Shown: piece by piece, positions 1-5,085 of the stretch
Layout of the letters: each line of letters starts with the position of its first letter
Numbering within the stretch: position 1 is the first letter of the stretch
Assembly (NCBI GenBank): GCA_025998775.1
Contig: BNWK01000060.1
Location: 1 to 7,750, forward strand
Reading direction: 5' to 3'
Origin: Alphaproteobacteria bacterium
Lineage (GTDB): Bacteria > Pseudomonadota > Alphaproteobacteria > UBA3830
DNA length: 7,750 bases
The notes under the pieces: model-generated
What the model was told of the DNA's origin: nothing
Seen by the model: only the letters and a program-made list of their open reading frames with translations
Database searches by the model: none
Position numbers and translations under genes: made by a program

Positions 1-67
1 TCGTTTTTACAAAACGAGCTTCCAACTGCTCTGAACCAAAATCTAAATCCTCAAACTCTTCCAACAT
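1..67 (-). CDS. IS4/Tn5-like transposase, N-terminal start only (runs off window)
   Basis: Only the first 22 codons are inside the window, reading leftwards from an ATG at 67. The peptide is MLEEFEDLDFGSEQLEARFV followed by Lys-Thr. It matches the pattern of the N-terminal DNA-binding domain of Tn5/IS4-type transposases, in which an E-F-x-x-x-D-L-G-D-x-R-L-x-x-R-x-x-K signature opens the protein. Here the G-D-x-R part reads G-S-x-Q, so the match is partial. No good Shine-Dalgarno sequence precedes the ATG. A promoter-like TTGACC lies upstream at 115-120. The family call rests on about 20 residues and is tentative; whether the element is intact depends on sequence left of the window. Confidence 0.45.
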   Translation of the reverse strand, partial: MLEEFEDLDFGSEQLEARFVKT

Positions 68-91
68 AATTACACCACTAAAATTTCAACA

Positions 92-120
92 TATTTATCA
101 TCTATTTAATGGTGGGTCAA
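92..120 (-). promoter_or_regulatory. Candidate promoter of the left-edge transposase
   Basis: On the minus strand a TTGACC (115-120, five of six matches to the -35 consensus) is followed after 17 bases by TAAATA (92-97, a weak -10). It lies 25-53 bases upstream of the transposase ATG. The -35 falls inside a motif that recurs at 1286, so it may be part of an IS end. The spacing is good but the -10 is poor. Confidence 0.3.
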
Positions 121-131
121 GTTTAGACCTG

Positions 132-590
132 TTGAGGGGGAACGCCAGTAATGGCGTTCTCTACTCTCGAAAAATTGGTGAGCCACGCAAAGTTCTAGAC
201 CACGATTTTCCAATCGAAGAACTTGGAAAGATTACACCTTATGGTATATATAACTTAAACAACAACACAGGATTTGTAAACGTCGGAACAAGCCACGACA
301 CCAGCGAATTTGCAGTTGGAAGCATTTCTCGTTGGTGGGACATAGTTGGAAAAAACACCTTTCTGAATGCCACGAAGCTGTTGATAACCTGTGATTGTGG
401 CGGGAGCAACAGCTATCGCGCAAGATTGTGGAAGGCTCAACTTCAACAGTTTGCAAATCGTACAGGGCTTGAAATTCAAGTGGCTCACTTTCCTCCTGGG
501 ACATCCAAATGGAACAAAGTCGAGCATCGATTATTTTGTTATATCTCCAAAAATTGGCGCGGAAAACCTCTTATCGATTTTGTTAACTAA
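132..590 (+). pseudogene. ISAzo13-family transposase, internal fragment (DDE domain)
   Basis: The 152-residue translation carries the hallmark blocks of ISAzo13-type (Rhodopirellula-type DDE) transposases. These are a KITPYGIYN block, GFVNVGTSHDTSEFA, a CDCGGSNSYRARLWKAQLQ block with a catalytic Asp region, and HFPPGTSKWNKVEHRLF followed by a NWRGKPL block with the final Glu of the DDE set. From family memory, full-length members are roughly 400 residues or more. This copy begins just before the DHDFP block and stops soon after NWRGKPL, so well over 200 N-terminal residues and about 60-70 C-terminal residues are missing. The ATG at 132 is only the first in frame; homology starts near residue 10. 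The right end abuts the structured sequence at about 597. It is a decayed, non-autonomous remnant, and the family assignment is strong. Confidence 0.85.
140..159 (+). repeat. Perfect 7-bp hairpin at the broken 5' edge of the ISAzo13 fragment
   Basis: GAACGCC (140-146) and GGCGTTC (153-159) form a perfect stem with a six-base loop. It sits where transposase homology begins. It may be part of an IS end or a deletion junction; no function can be assigned. Confidence 0.4.
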
Positions 591-597
591 TCCTTAA

Positions 598-764
598 TCC
601 TGGCGTCACCGCTTCAGATCCAAGGACTCGATACCTGGTGCTCGCTAGGCTTTCCAGGGCTGGGCTGCCTCCAGATGTATTTCAGCAGCTTACAAATAAT
701 GCTCATTTCTGAGCTTTAAGTGAAAGTGACGTTCACTACGTGCTCGCCACTTTACAGGACGCAC
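598..764 (-). ncRNA. Probable 5' fragment of a group II intron inserted in the IS30 transposase
   Basis: Read on the minus strand from 764, the sequence starts GTGCG, matching the GUGYG 5' consensus of group II introns. It begins exactly where IS30 coding sequence breaks (family DWSPEQ; here DWSP, then a G, then foreign sequence). It continues as a chain of RNA-like stems. One is a 9-bp helix with a single G-U pair (745-753 with 723-731). Another is a 5-bp stem capped by a GAAA tetraloop (701-714). Two more pair GCTGC with GCAGC (685-689 and 664-668) and CCTGG with CCAGG (654-658 and 634-638). There is no long reading frame. Domains II-VI, the intron reverse transcriptase and the second IS30 exon are absent, so only the start of domain I would remain. 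The left limit against the ISAzo13 fragment is uncertain by about 20 bases. Confidence 0.5.
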
Positions 765-1050
765 CCGGACTCCAATCCTTTTCTATGCGTTCTCTGTTTT
801 TCAACTCCAGATTGCCTTTTGGCTTTTTGGGAACATTGACAGATGAAGATTGACGTTCAATTGCCTTTTTGTCGGCAATTTTTGCCGCATATTCACAACC
901 CGTTGAATTTCTTGCGATTTCTCTACTGACGGACGACTGACTTATGCGTATTTTTTCAGCAATTTTTCGCTGAGATAAACCGATTGACTTCAGAACCTGA
1001 ATCTGAGACCTTATTTCCAGAGTCATGTGATTATAACCTTTTTTGGCCAT
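736..1050 (-). pseudogene. IS30-family transposase, N-terminal fragment
   Basis: From the ATG at 1050 the protein starts MAKKGYNHMTLEIRSQIQVL and continues with GLSQRKIAEKIRISQSSVSR then EIARN. This is the helix-turn-helix domain (HTH_38 type) that opens IS30 transposases. It runs on to a RIEKDWSP block that normally reads KDWSPEQI in the family. The start is fixed by GAGAGG five bases upstream; an ATG further upstream at 1110 lacks this support and its extra residues do not look IS30-like. After DWSP the frame enters unrelated sequence and stops at 736, losing the DDE catalytic core (roughly two thirds of the usual 320-350 residues). The break point is the putative intron 5' end at 764. The fragment could still make a DNA-binding-only peptide but is most simply a dead transposase. 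Confidence 0.85.
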
Positions 1051-1060
1051 GTTAACCTCT
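1051..1060 (-). promoter_or_regulatory. Ribosome binding site that sets the IS30 start
   Basis: The minus strand reads AAGAGAGG then TTAAC then ATG. The purine-rich GAGAGG with a five-base spacer selects the ATG at 1050 over the upstream ATG at 1110. Confidence 0.6.
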
Positions 1061-1177
1061 CTTTTAAAATATAAACTAAATTCGAGATTAACTTCTTCAC
1101 GTGACTTCATTCAAGACTATTTTTACGCAGCTTGCAAAAAATCTTCACTTTTTAGGCCGCAAAATGATGCACTTCCC

Positions 1178-1190
1178 ACTTGAATGGGCC
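1178..1190 (+). repeat. 13-bp direct repeat, copy 1
   Basis: ACTTGAATGGGCC occurs here and again at 1301-1313, 123 bases downstream in the same orientation. The second copy is part of a longer IS-end-like motif, so this one may be a truncated end of the same element type. Confidence 0.6.
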
Positions 1191-1313
1191 ATTTTCGATG
1201 CTCACGATAACGATTGGAAAGAATTGAGCTGGTATAATACTACAAAAAGGTTAGAATAACGCTCAAAAATCACCAAATAAAAGTAGTGGGTCAATCTCAG
1301 ACTTGAATGGGCC
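1191..1313 (+). mobile_element. Degraded 3' remnant of an rve-type (IS481/IS3-like) transposase with its end motif
   Basis: This lies in the 342-base gap between the IS30 start and the lipoprotein gene. In the frame covering 1198-1257 it encodes DAHDNDWKELSWYNTTKRLE followed by a stop. The ELSWYNTTKR part resembles the WYNTxRPHxSL block at the C-terminus of integrase-core transposases, with a stop where the His is expected. A GTGGGTCAA...AGACTTGAATGGG motif (1286-1313), related to one at 113-140, follows and may be the element's terminal repeat. Only the last ~20 codons survive, so the family call is tentative. Confidence 0.4.
1301..1313 (+). repeat. 13-bp direct repeat, copy 2 (inside an IS-end-like motif)
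   Basis: This is the second exact copy of ACTTGAATGGGCC. Here it is preceded by GTGGGTCAATCTCAG (1286-1300), and the whole block is similar to 113-140 next to the left-edge transposase. Confidence 0.6.
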
Positions 1314-1336
1314 GACTATCCAGCTAAAAAACCGCA

Positions 1337-1365
1337 TTGCATCTTCTATGTAGTTTTCATAATAT
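1337..1365 (+). promoter_or_regulatory. Candidate promoter of the lipoprotein gene
   Basis: TTGCAT (1337-1342) and TAATAT (1360-1365) are separated by 17 bases and lie 27 bases upstream of the lipoprotein ATG. A CATAAT overlapping the -10 is an alternative. Both hexamers are mediocre, so this is a candidate only. It lies just outside the IS-end motif. Confidence 0.3.
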
Positions 1366-1392
1366 GGTGAGCTGTAAACGTGAGATGTTGAT

Positions 1393-2094
1393 ATGAAGAA
1401 TGCGTTTTTTGCTTTGTGTGTCTGTCTTGTAGTTGTAGGCTGTGGAAACAATGATAGCGGTGACAATGACAAATCTCATACAGAGGTAAAGAACAGGGCA
1501 GCTCCAACATTCGTACAGCTAGAAATGTCTCAGACTCAATCTACTAGTAGTGAGCGAGCATCTTTAAATGATGACAGGTTCCATTCCGACAAAGAGAATA
1601 AAACGCCACAGGCATACTTGCCAACAAATGTACAGCAGGAATTGGATAGATTAAAAACAGAAGAGCCTAGTTTTCGACTGTATGTAACTCATTCTGGTAT
1701 GCCGTACGAAGTACAGAATAAAGCTAAACCTCAGGCTAAATTGAAAACTCAAAGCACAGAAGAAACATATTTGCCGAAAGATGTACAACAGGAATTATAT
1801 GAATGGAAAGCTCAAGAAGAAATCCAAGCTCGAGCTAAAGATCGGATTCAGGCGGAAGTTCGACGTAACCTTAATCAAAATCTTGACCAACGACAGCTTG
1901 ACAAACGGCCTAATAATCATTCTCCAATAAATGTGCAATTTAATGAACATGGACGTAATCCTTATATAAGGGAACGGACGACAAAAAAAAATGCAGATGG
2001 TAAGCTAGAAGTAGAGGAGTACCTGATGGAGCCAGCACCTCCACCTGCTACCCATTTAGAAGAGTTTTTGTACAGTTCAGAGAGAGAAATATAG
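1393..2094 (+). CDS. Small repeat-containing lipoprotein, function unknown
   Basis: The 233-residue product opens with a typical lipoprotein signal: a short basic start (MKN), a hydrophobic core to residue 15, and VVGC with the lipidated Cys at 17. The +2 residue is Gly, so under the enterobacterial Lol rule it would go to the outer membrane. The mature part is hydrophilic, rich in Gln, Glu, Asn and Lys, and has no membrane segment. It has an internal repeat: YLPTNVQQELDRLKTEE (75-91) and YLPKDVQQELYEWKAQEE (126-143). A faint third copy, SPINVQ, lies near 177-182. Residues 127-170 are Gln/Glu/Arg-rich and probably helical. A short proline run (215-218) precedes the C-terminus. I do not recognise a family. 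The ATG at 1393 has only a weak GTGAG-type site upstream. The gene is followed by inverted repeats and faces the kinase-like gene. Confidence 0.75.
   Translation: MKNAFFALCVCLVVVGCGNNDSGDNDKSHTEVKNRAAPTFVQLEMSQTQSTSSERASLNDDRFHSDKENKTPQAYLPTNVQQELDRLKTEEPSFRLYVTHSGMPYEVQNKAKPQAKLKTQSTEETYLPKDVQQELYEWKAQEEIQARAKDRIQAEVRRNLNQNLDQRQLDKRPNNHSPINVQFNEHGRNPYIRERTTKKNADGKLEVEEYLMEPAPPPATHLEEFLYSSEREI
1615..1665 (+). repeat. Lipoprotein internal repeat, unit 1
   Basis: It encodes residues 75-91, with consensus YLPxxVQQELxxxKxxE. The DNA similarity to unit 2 (1768-1821) is clear but imperfect, implying an old duplication. Confidence 0.65.
1768..1821 (+). repeat. Lipoprotein internal repeat, unit 2
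   Basis: It encodes residues 126-143, YLPKDVQQELYEWKAQEE, matching unit 1 at YLP, VQQEL and the following Lys and Glu positions. Confidence 0.65.
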
Positions 2095-2134
2095 CAGGCA
2101 AAATTAGCAAATGATTACATTCTGCTGAACTGTA
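2071..2134 (+). repeat. 10-bp inverted repeat spanning the lipoprotein stop codon
   Basis: TACAGTTCAG (2071-2080) is repeated exactly, inverted, as CTGAACTGTA (2125-2134), with 44 bases between. The left arm is coding and the stop codon is inside the loop. Sequence after the right arm is T-rich but broken (TGAAGTCTTTTG), so it is not a classic intrinsic terminator. It could be an mRNA 3' stabilising fold. Confidence 0.4.
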
Positions 2135-2156
2135 TGAAGTCTTTTGTTATGTTCCA

Positions 2157-2195
2157 TGGCTAAAACCGTCTTGTGTTTCAAAAAGATTTTAGCCA
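2157..2195. terminator. Candidate bidirectional hairpin between convergent genes
   Basis: TGGCTAAAA (2157-2165) pairs perfectly with TTTTAGCCA (2187-2195). TCTT and AAGA inside extend the helix past a three-base bulge, leaving a loop of about 10 bases. It lies between the convergent lipoprotein (ending 2094) and kinase-like (ending 2219) genes, the expected place for a shared terminator. No continuous U-tract follows on either strand, so it may act mainly as an mRNA end barrier. Confidence 0.45.
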
Positions 2196-2218
2196 ACGCG
2201 TAACTCTAATTAAGACTT

Positions 2219-3436
2219 TTACGATTTACACATCAAATCTAGCATTTTTGTATGCCATGGCTTTCTTCCTTCTTGAAAAAATTCAAGTATGAAGCGTAAG
2301 ATATTATCGGCTTCTTCTTTGCTGTCAGACTTACAGATAAACAATTTCCACAACCAGAAATTACTAAAATAGCCTCCTGTTTCCTTATCAATTTTTACTA
2401 TATCGATCTTCCATTTCATTCGATATTCCGCCGCCTCCTTTAAGTCACTGAAAAACTCACTTGCCGAAGGGCATTCAGCTTTTTTTAAGTATGGCCTAAT
2501 GCGCTCCATAGTTTCGGAAAGTAAAGCGTTTTTTTGTTCATTGGATATAAGATCTTCGGGGTTGGATTTCCGTATGGTTTCATTCAACCAGCCTGTCCCA
2601 TCCGCGATTGCGTGGACAAAAAAATCCTCACCGAAATATGTAAGCACATCTCTTTTGTTTTGGTAGAGAGCATCAAAGAAATTGCCCACACACTGAGGCA
2701 CATGTTTTGCTATTCCAGAAAATATATGACAACGCCATAGATTTTTAATAATTGTATCTAAGTAAGTAAGTTCACCGGCAAAAGTAATATCTATAAAAGT
2801 AACTTTTGATGTGATCAGATCAAAAAAATAATTTCTATTGTGCAAATCTTTATTCTCAAGTCTAAGAGTCTTCATCATAGCGCACGCTTTACCAAAATTT
2901 GTGTAAAAATTACCAAGTTTCACGCCGAATTCAGCTTCCGATGACACCGCGTCCCTAATTTCTTTAAATTGACTATCAAGAAGGTGAACGCCGATAGCTG
3001 TGTCCATGAACAAAAGGCAAAGATCACCGGTGCTAACTTCGTTTTCTGAAAAAGTAATAACGTCTTTTACTTCACTAAAGGTGCCGCTTTCAGATTTGTA
3101 GATGGCGTATTTAGCAGGAGCGATAAACTTATAGGCGTCAGTATCTAATATTACATTTTTAGCGCTGCTACACACATGAAGCTTTTGTGCGGCCATGAGT
3201 TCATCTTTACATTGGTTTGTTAGTTTTATGGTGTGTTCGCCAACTTGGAATATTCGTGCTTTATATGCCGAAATCACATTTTCTAATTCCGTCACTTTTT
3301 CAAATCTCGTTTCGCCGCATCTCTTTGCAAAATCCTCAATGATGCCTGGTAGTAATTTCATGCAGTTACACTTCACGCATACACTGCAAATGCACAGGAA
3401 TAGCGCGAATATTTTACAGAAGTTTCTTAGTTTCAT
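2219..3436 (-). CDS. Exported protein with kinase/APH-like catalytic signature, function unknown
   Basis: This 405-residue protein starts with a signal-peptide-like segment: MKLRNFCK, then a Cys-rich hydrophobic stretch to about residue 22. It has no lipobox, so it is probably secreted or periplasmic. The rest is soluble and shows the order of motifs of a protein-kinase/aminoglycoside-phosphotransferase fold. A strand carries a Lys (HTIKLTN, K71), followed by a Glu (KDEL, E79). A hinge-like hydrophobic stretch (GDLCLLFMD, 138-145) precedes KDLHNRN (D197, N202), equivalent to HxDxxxxN/HGDLHxxN. KVTFID (D216) takes the place of the metal-binding DFG/FIDF Asp. The His usually two residues before the catalytic Asp is Asn here, and there is no clear glycine loop, so it may be a divergent or inactive kinase. 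Residues 290-405 are helical and unassigned. GGAG eight bases before the ATG supports the start. Fold assignment is inference; an exported effector is one reading. Confidence 0.6.
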   Translation of the reverse strand: MKLRNFCKIFALFLCICSVCVKCNCMKLLPGIIEDFAKRCGETRFEKVTELENVISAYKARIFQVGEHTIKLTNQCKDELMAAQKLHVCSSAKNVILDTDAYKFIAPAKYAIYKSESGTFSEVKDVITFSENEVSTGDLCLLFMDTAIGVHLLDSQFKEIRDAVSSEAEFGVKLGNFYTNFGKACAMMKTLRLENKDLHNRNYFFDLITSKVTFIDITFAGELTYLDTIIKNLWRCHIFSGIAKHVPQCVGNFFDALYQNKRDVLTYFGEDFFVHAIADGTGWLNETIRKSNPEDLISNEQKNALLSETMERIRPYLKKAECPSASEFFSDLKEAAEYRMKWKIDIVKIDKETGGYFSNFWLWKLFICKSDSKEEADNILRFILEFFQEGRKPWHTKMLDLMCKS

Positions 3437-3480
3437 AATTGGTACTCCGTTTTATTTTTACAAAATCCCATTCTATGCAT

Positions 3481-3508
3481 AATATAGTGGCTATTTTTAG
3501 AAAGACAA
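3481..3508 (-). promoter_or_regulatory. Candidate promoter of the kinase-like gene
   Basis: On the minus strand TTGTCT (3503-3508) is followed after 16 bases by TATATT (3481-3486), with an overlapping TATTAT at 18 bases. It lies about 45 bases upstream of the ATG, in the gap after folD, so the gene is probably transcribed separately from the xseB-yggT-folD operon. Confidence 0.45.
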
Positions 3509-3529
3509 GTAAAAATTTACGTTATGGGT

Positions 3530-4381
3530 TTACTTTTTTGTTGCTAGGTGCGTTGTGTTGTGCATGAGGTAGGCGACGGTCATGGGACCGACTCCGTTTG
3601 GAACTGGGGAAATTGCACTGGCAATTTCGGATACGGCATCGAAGTCCACGTCGCCGACAATTTTCTTTTTGCCATCGATTTCCAGCCTGTTTATGCCAAC
3701 ATCAATGACAATAGCGCCAGGCTTTACGAAGTCTTTTGTTATGTATTTCGATTTACCGATGGCGCTGACGATTATGTCGGCAGTTCGGCATATTTCCGTG
3801 ATATTTTGGGATTTGGAATGCAGCATTGTAACTGTGCAATTCTCATTTAGAAGAAGTTGAGCCATTGGCTTTCCGACGATAGACGATCTTCCCAACACAA
3901 CTGCATGTAAGCCTGATAAATTCTCCAACACAGTGAGAATAAGATGTAGCACTCCGGAAGGCGTGCAGGGAGCAACGTGCGGCTCTCCGGTAAATAATCG
4001 CCCCTGGTTGATGGTGGTTAGGCCGTCTACGTCTTTTTCTGGAGCAATGAGATCCACAAGCTTTCGAAAATTAAGTCCATTGGCCAGAGGTGACTGCAGC
4101 AGAATGGCGTGAACCGTATCGTCTTTGTTTAGATTTTGCAGGAGATCCGCAATTTTATCACTGCTGACGTTGTCGCCCAGCTTGTATATGGTCGATTTTA
4201 TCCCCAATGATTCTGCCAGCTTAGATTTTTTGAGGACATAAATTTCGCTTGCCGGATCAGAGCTGGCATTCACGAGTGCAATGCATGGAAATACTTTCTG
4301 TGCTTTTAATTCGTCGACTTTTTCGCCTATTGTTCTACAGAAATCGTTTGCTATATCTTTTCCGTTTATTATGGTAGCCAT
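3530..4381 (-). CDS. folD: Bifunctional methylenetetrahydrofolate dehydrogenase/cyclohydrolase FolD
   Basis: FolD interconverts 5,10-methylene-, 5,10-methenyl- and 10-formyl-tetrahydrofolate with NADP in the cytoplasm, supplying one-carbon units for purines and initiator formyl-Met-tRNA. At 283 residues it has the normal length and all the main blocks. DPASEIYVLKKSK (42-54) has the catalytic Tyr48 and Lys52. LLQSPL (94-99) has Gln96. PEKDVDG (114-120) has Asp119. PCTPSG (138-143) and the Rossmann loop VVLGRSSIVGKP (161-172) follow, then DVGINR (227-232), GDVDF and PVPNGVGPMTVA (259-270). Two usually conserved positions differ: QSPL for QLPL, and PNGVG for PGGVG. The reading frame is open to a TTG at 4393, but GGAG six bases before the ATG at 4381 fixes the start there. 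It is the last gene of a minus-strand operon, 14 bases after yggT. Confidence 0.97.
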   Translation of the reverse strand: MATIINGKDIANDFCRTIGEKVDELKAQKVFPCIALVNASSDPASEIYVLKKSKLAESLGIKSTIYKLGDNVSSDKIADLLQNLNKDDTVHAILLQSPLANGLNFRKLVDLIAPEKDVDGLTTINQGRLFTGEPHVAPCTPSGVLHLILTVLENLSGLHAVVLGRSSIVGKPMAQLLLNENCTVTMLHSKSQNITEICRTADIIVSAIGKSKYITKDFVKPGAIVIDVGINRLEIDGKKKIVGDVDFDAVSEIASAISPVPNGVGPMTVAYLMHNTTHLATKK

Positions 4382-4391
4382 TGCATTCTCC
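4382..4391 (-). promoter_or_regulatory. Ribosome binding site that sets the folD start
   Basis: GGAG (4388-4391) with spacer AATGCA precedes the ATG at 4381 and overlaps the in-frame TTG at 4393, which rules out the longer start. Confidence 0.7.
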
Positions 4392-4395
4392 AAAT

Positions 4396-4704
4396 CTATA
4401 ATGAAAGCTTTCTCAATACGCCGTCGATGATGAGATCAAAAAACTTCAATAACAGCAGTAAAAAAACCGGCGAAATATCGAATGACATGGTTAGTTGCTC
4501 TGGCATTCTTTTTCTTATGGGATCCAACATGAAACTAGATACCCTGCTAATGCTGTCTATCACCGACCACATGACTTGGTTTCTGTCGTTTAGTATATTG
4601 GCCATAATAAGCCAACTCAATACCACATCAACAATAACAATAATTTCAGCAAAACCAATAATAGATTTGACGAGCAACAAAAACGCCCAGAGAACAACGT
4701 CCAT
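4396..4704 (-). CDS. yggT: YggT-family small integral membrane protein
   Basis: The 102-residue product has two hydrophobic regions (about 4-34 and 79-96) around a short polar loop. It shows the YggT-family marks: VVLSWL (27-32), a LDPIRKRMP block (60-68, family P-x-R-x-x-x-P) and FDISPV (75-80). The family is widespread and implicated in envelope or membrane processes such as osmotic stress; its biochemical role is not settled. I place the start at the ATG at 4704 because GGAG lies six bases upstream and the peptide then begins MDVVLWAF, like many family members. An ATG four codons upstream (4716) has no such site. It is the middle gene of the operon, 23 bases after xseB. From memory, alphaproteobacteria often keep a DUF167 (yggU) gene between yggT and folD; it is missing here. 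Confidence 0.88.
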   Translation of the reverse strand: MDVVLWAFLLLVKSIIGFAEIIVIVDVVLSWLIMANILNDRNQVMWSVIDSISRVSSFMLDPIRKRMPEQLTMSFDISPVFLLLLLKFFDLIIDGVLRKLSL

Positions 4705-4714
4705 ATCAAACTCC
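4705..4714 (-). promoter_or_regulatory. Ribosome binding site that sets the yggT start
   Basis: GGAG (4711-4714) plus a six-base spacer precedes the ATG at 4704. The GGAG overlaps the alternative ATG at 4716, making the downstream start more likely. Confidence 0.55.
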
Positions 4715-4727
4715 ATAATATACAGAT

Positions 4728-4967
4728 CTAGGTGGGAACGCTTATTTCTTCGATCTTGATATTACCATCTTTAGCAGAAGATATTTGATTAATTCTTAAT
4801 TGCGTTGATTCAAGTATCTCATCGCAATGTTTTTTTAACAGCGTACCGCGTTCGTATAAAACGACGGATTCCTTCAGAGACGACTTTCCTTCTTCGAGAA
4901 CTTTTACAATATTTTCCAATTCTTTAAGGGCGTCTTCAAATTCCATTTTACTAATATCTTTTATCAT
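4728..4967 (-). CDS. xseB: Exodeoxyribonuclease VII small subunit XseB
   Basis: XseB is the small helical subunit that, in several copies, binds XseA to form exonuclease VII, which degrades single-stranded DNA to oligonucleotides. The 79-residue protein has the full family pattern. MEFEDALKELENIVKVLEEG (8-27) is the first helix with the FEDAL and LE-x-G marks. SLKESVVLYERG (30-41) carries the YERG turn, and LLKKHCDEILESTQLRINQI (43-62) is the second helix. Length is normal. The frame is open to a TTG at 4985, but an AGGA sits just before the ATG at 4967, which also gives a typical XseB N-terminus. It is first in the xseB-yggT-folD operon and divergent from the GC-rich ORF. No convincing promoter was found upstream. 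XseA is not in the window. Confidence 0.93.
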   Translation of the reverse strand: MIKDISKMEFEDALKELENIVKVLEEGKSSLKESVVLYERGTLLKKHCDEILESTQLRINQISSAKDGNIKIEEISVPT

Positions 4968-5085
4968 CTTATCCTGTCCAAGCAATAATTGCGTATAGAA
5001 TACACAAATGATGGATCTTTTTACATGCTTTTTTATGGAAAAATCGCCATTTCAGGAATGAAGTGCATCTTTTTGCGGAAAACAC

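Noticed and set aside
232..527. Two minus-strand open frames opposite the ISAzo13 fragment
   Set aside because: They are antisense to a clear transposase match and their peptides show no family features.
391..597. Plus-strand frame in another phase of the ISAzo13 fragment
   Set aside because: It overlaps the real transposase frame and is only its shadow, though its end shows no better continuation of the family C-terminus.
1051..1110. N-terminal extension of the IS30 fragment to the ATG at 1110
   Set aside because: The extra 20 residues are not IS30-like and the good ribosome site belongs to the ATG at 1050.
1263..1472. Minus-strand frame across the IS remnant and lipoprotein start
   Set aside because: It overlaps the lipoprotein signal peptide antisense and has no recognisable features.
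2534..3482. Plus-strand frames opposite the kinase-like gene
   Set aside because: They are antisense shadows of a long frame with a good ribosome site and coherent motifs.
3510..3526. Possible terminator after folD
   Set aside because: The only self-complementary sequence is an A/T-only stem with almost no loop, so it is too weak to call.
3548..3860. Two plus-strand frames opposite folD
   Set aside because: They are antisense to a certain gene.
4427..4759. Plus-strand frame opposite yggT
   Set aside because: It is a shadow of the yggT membrane protein.
4980..5030. Promoter for the xseB operon
   Set aside because: TATTCT and TATACG can serve as -10 boxes, but no -35 better than three of six matches lies at the right spacing.
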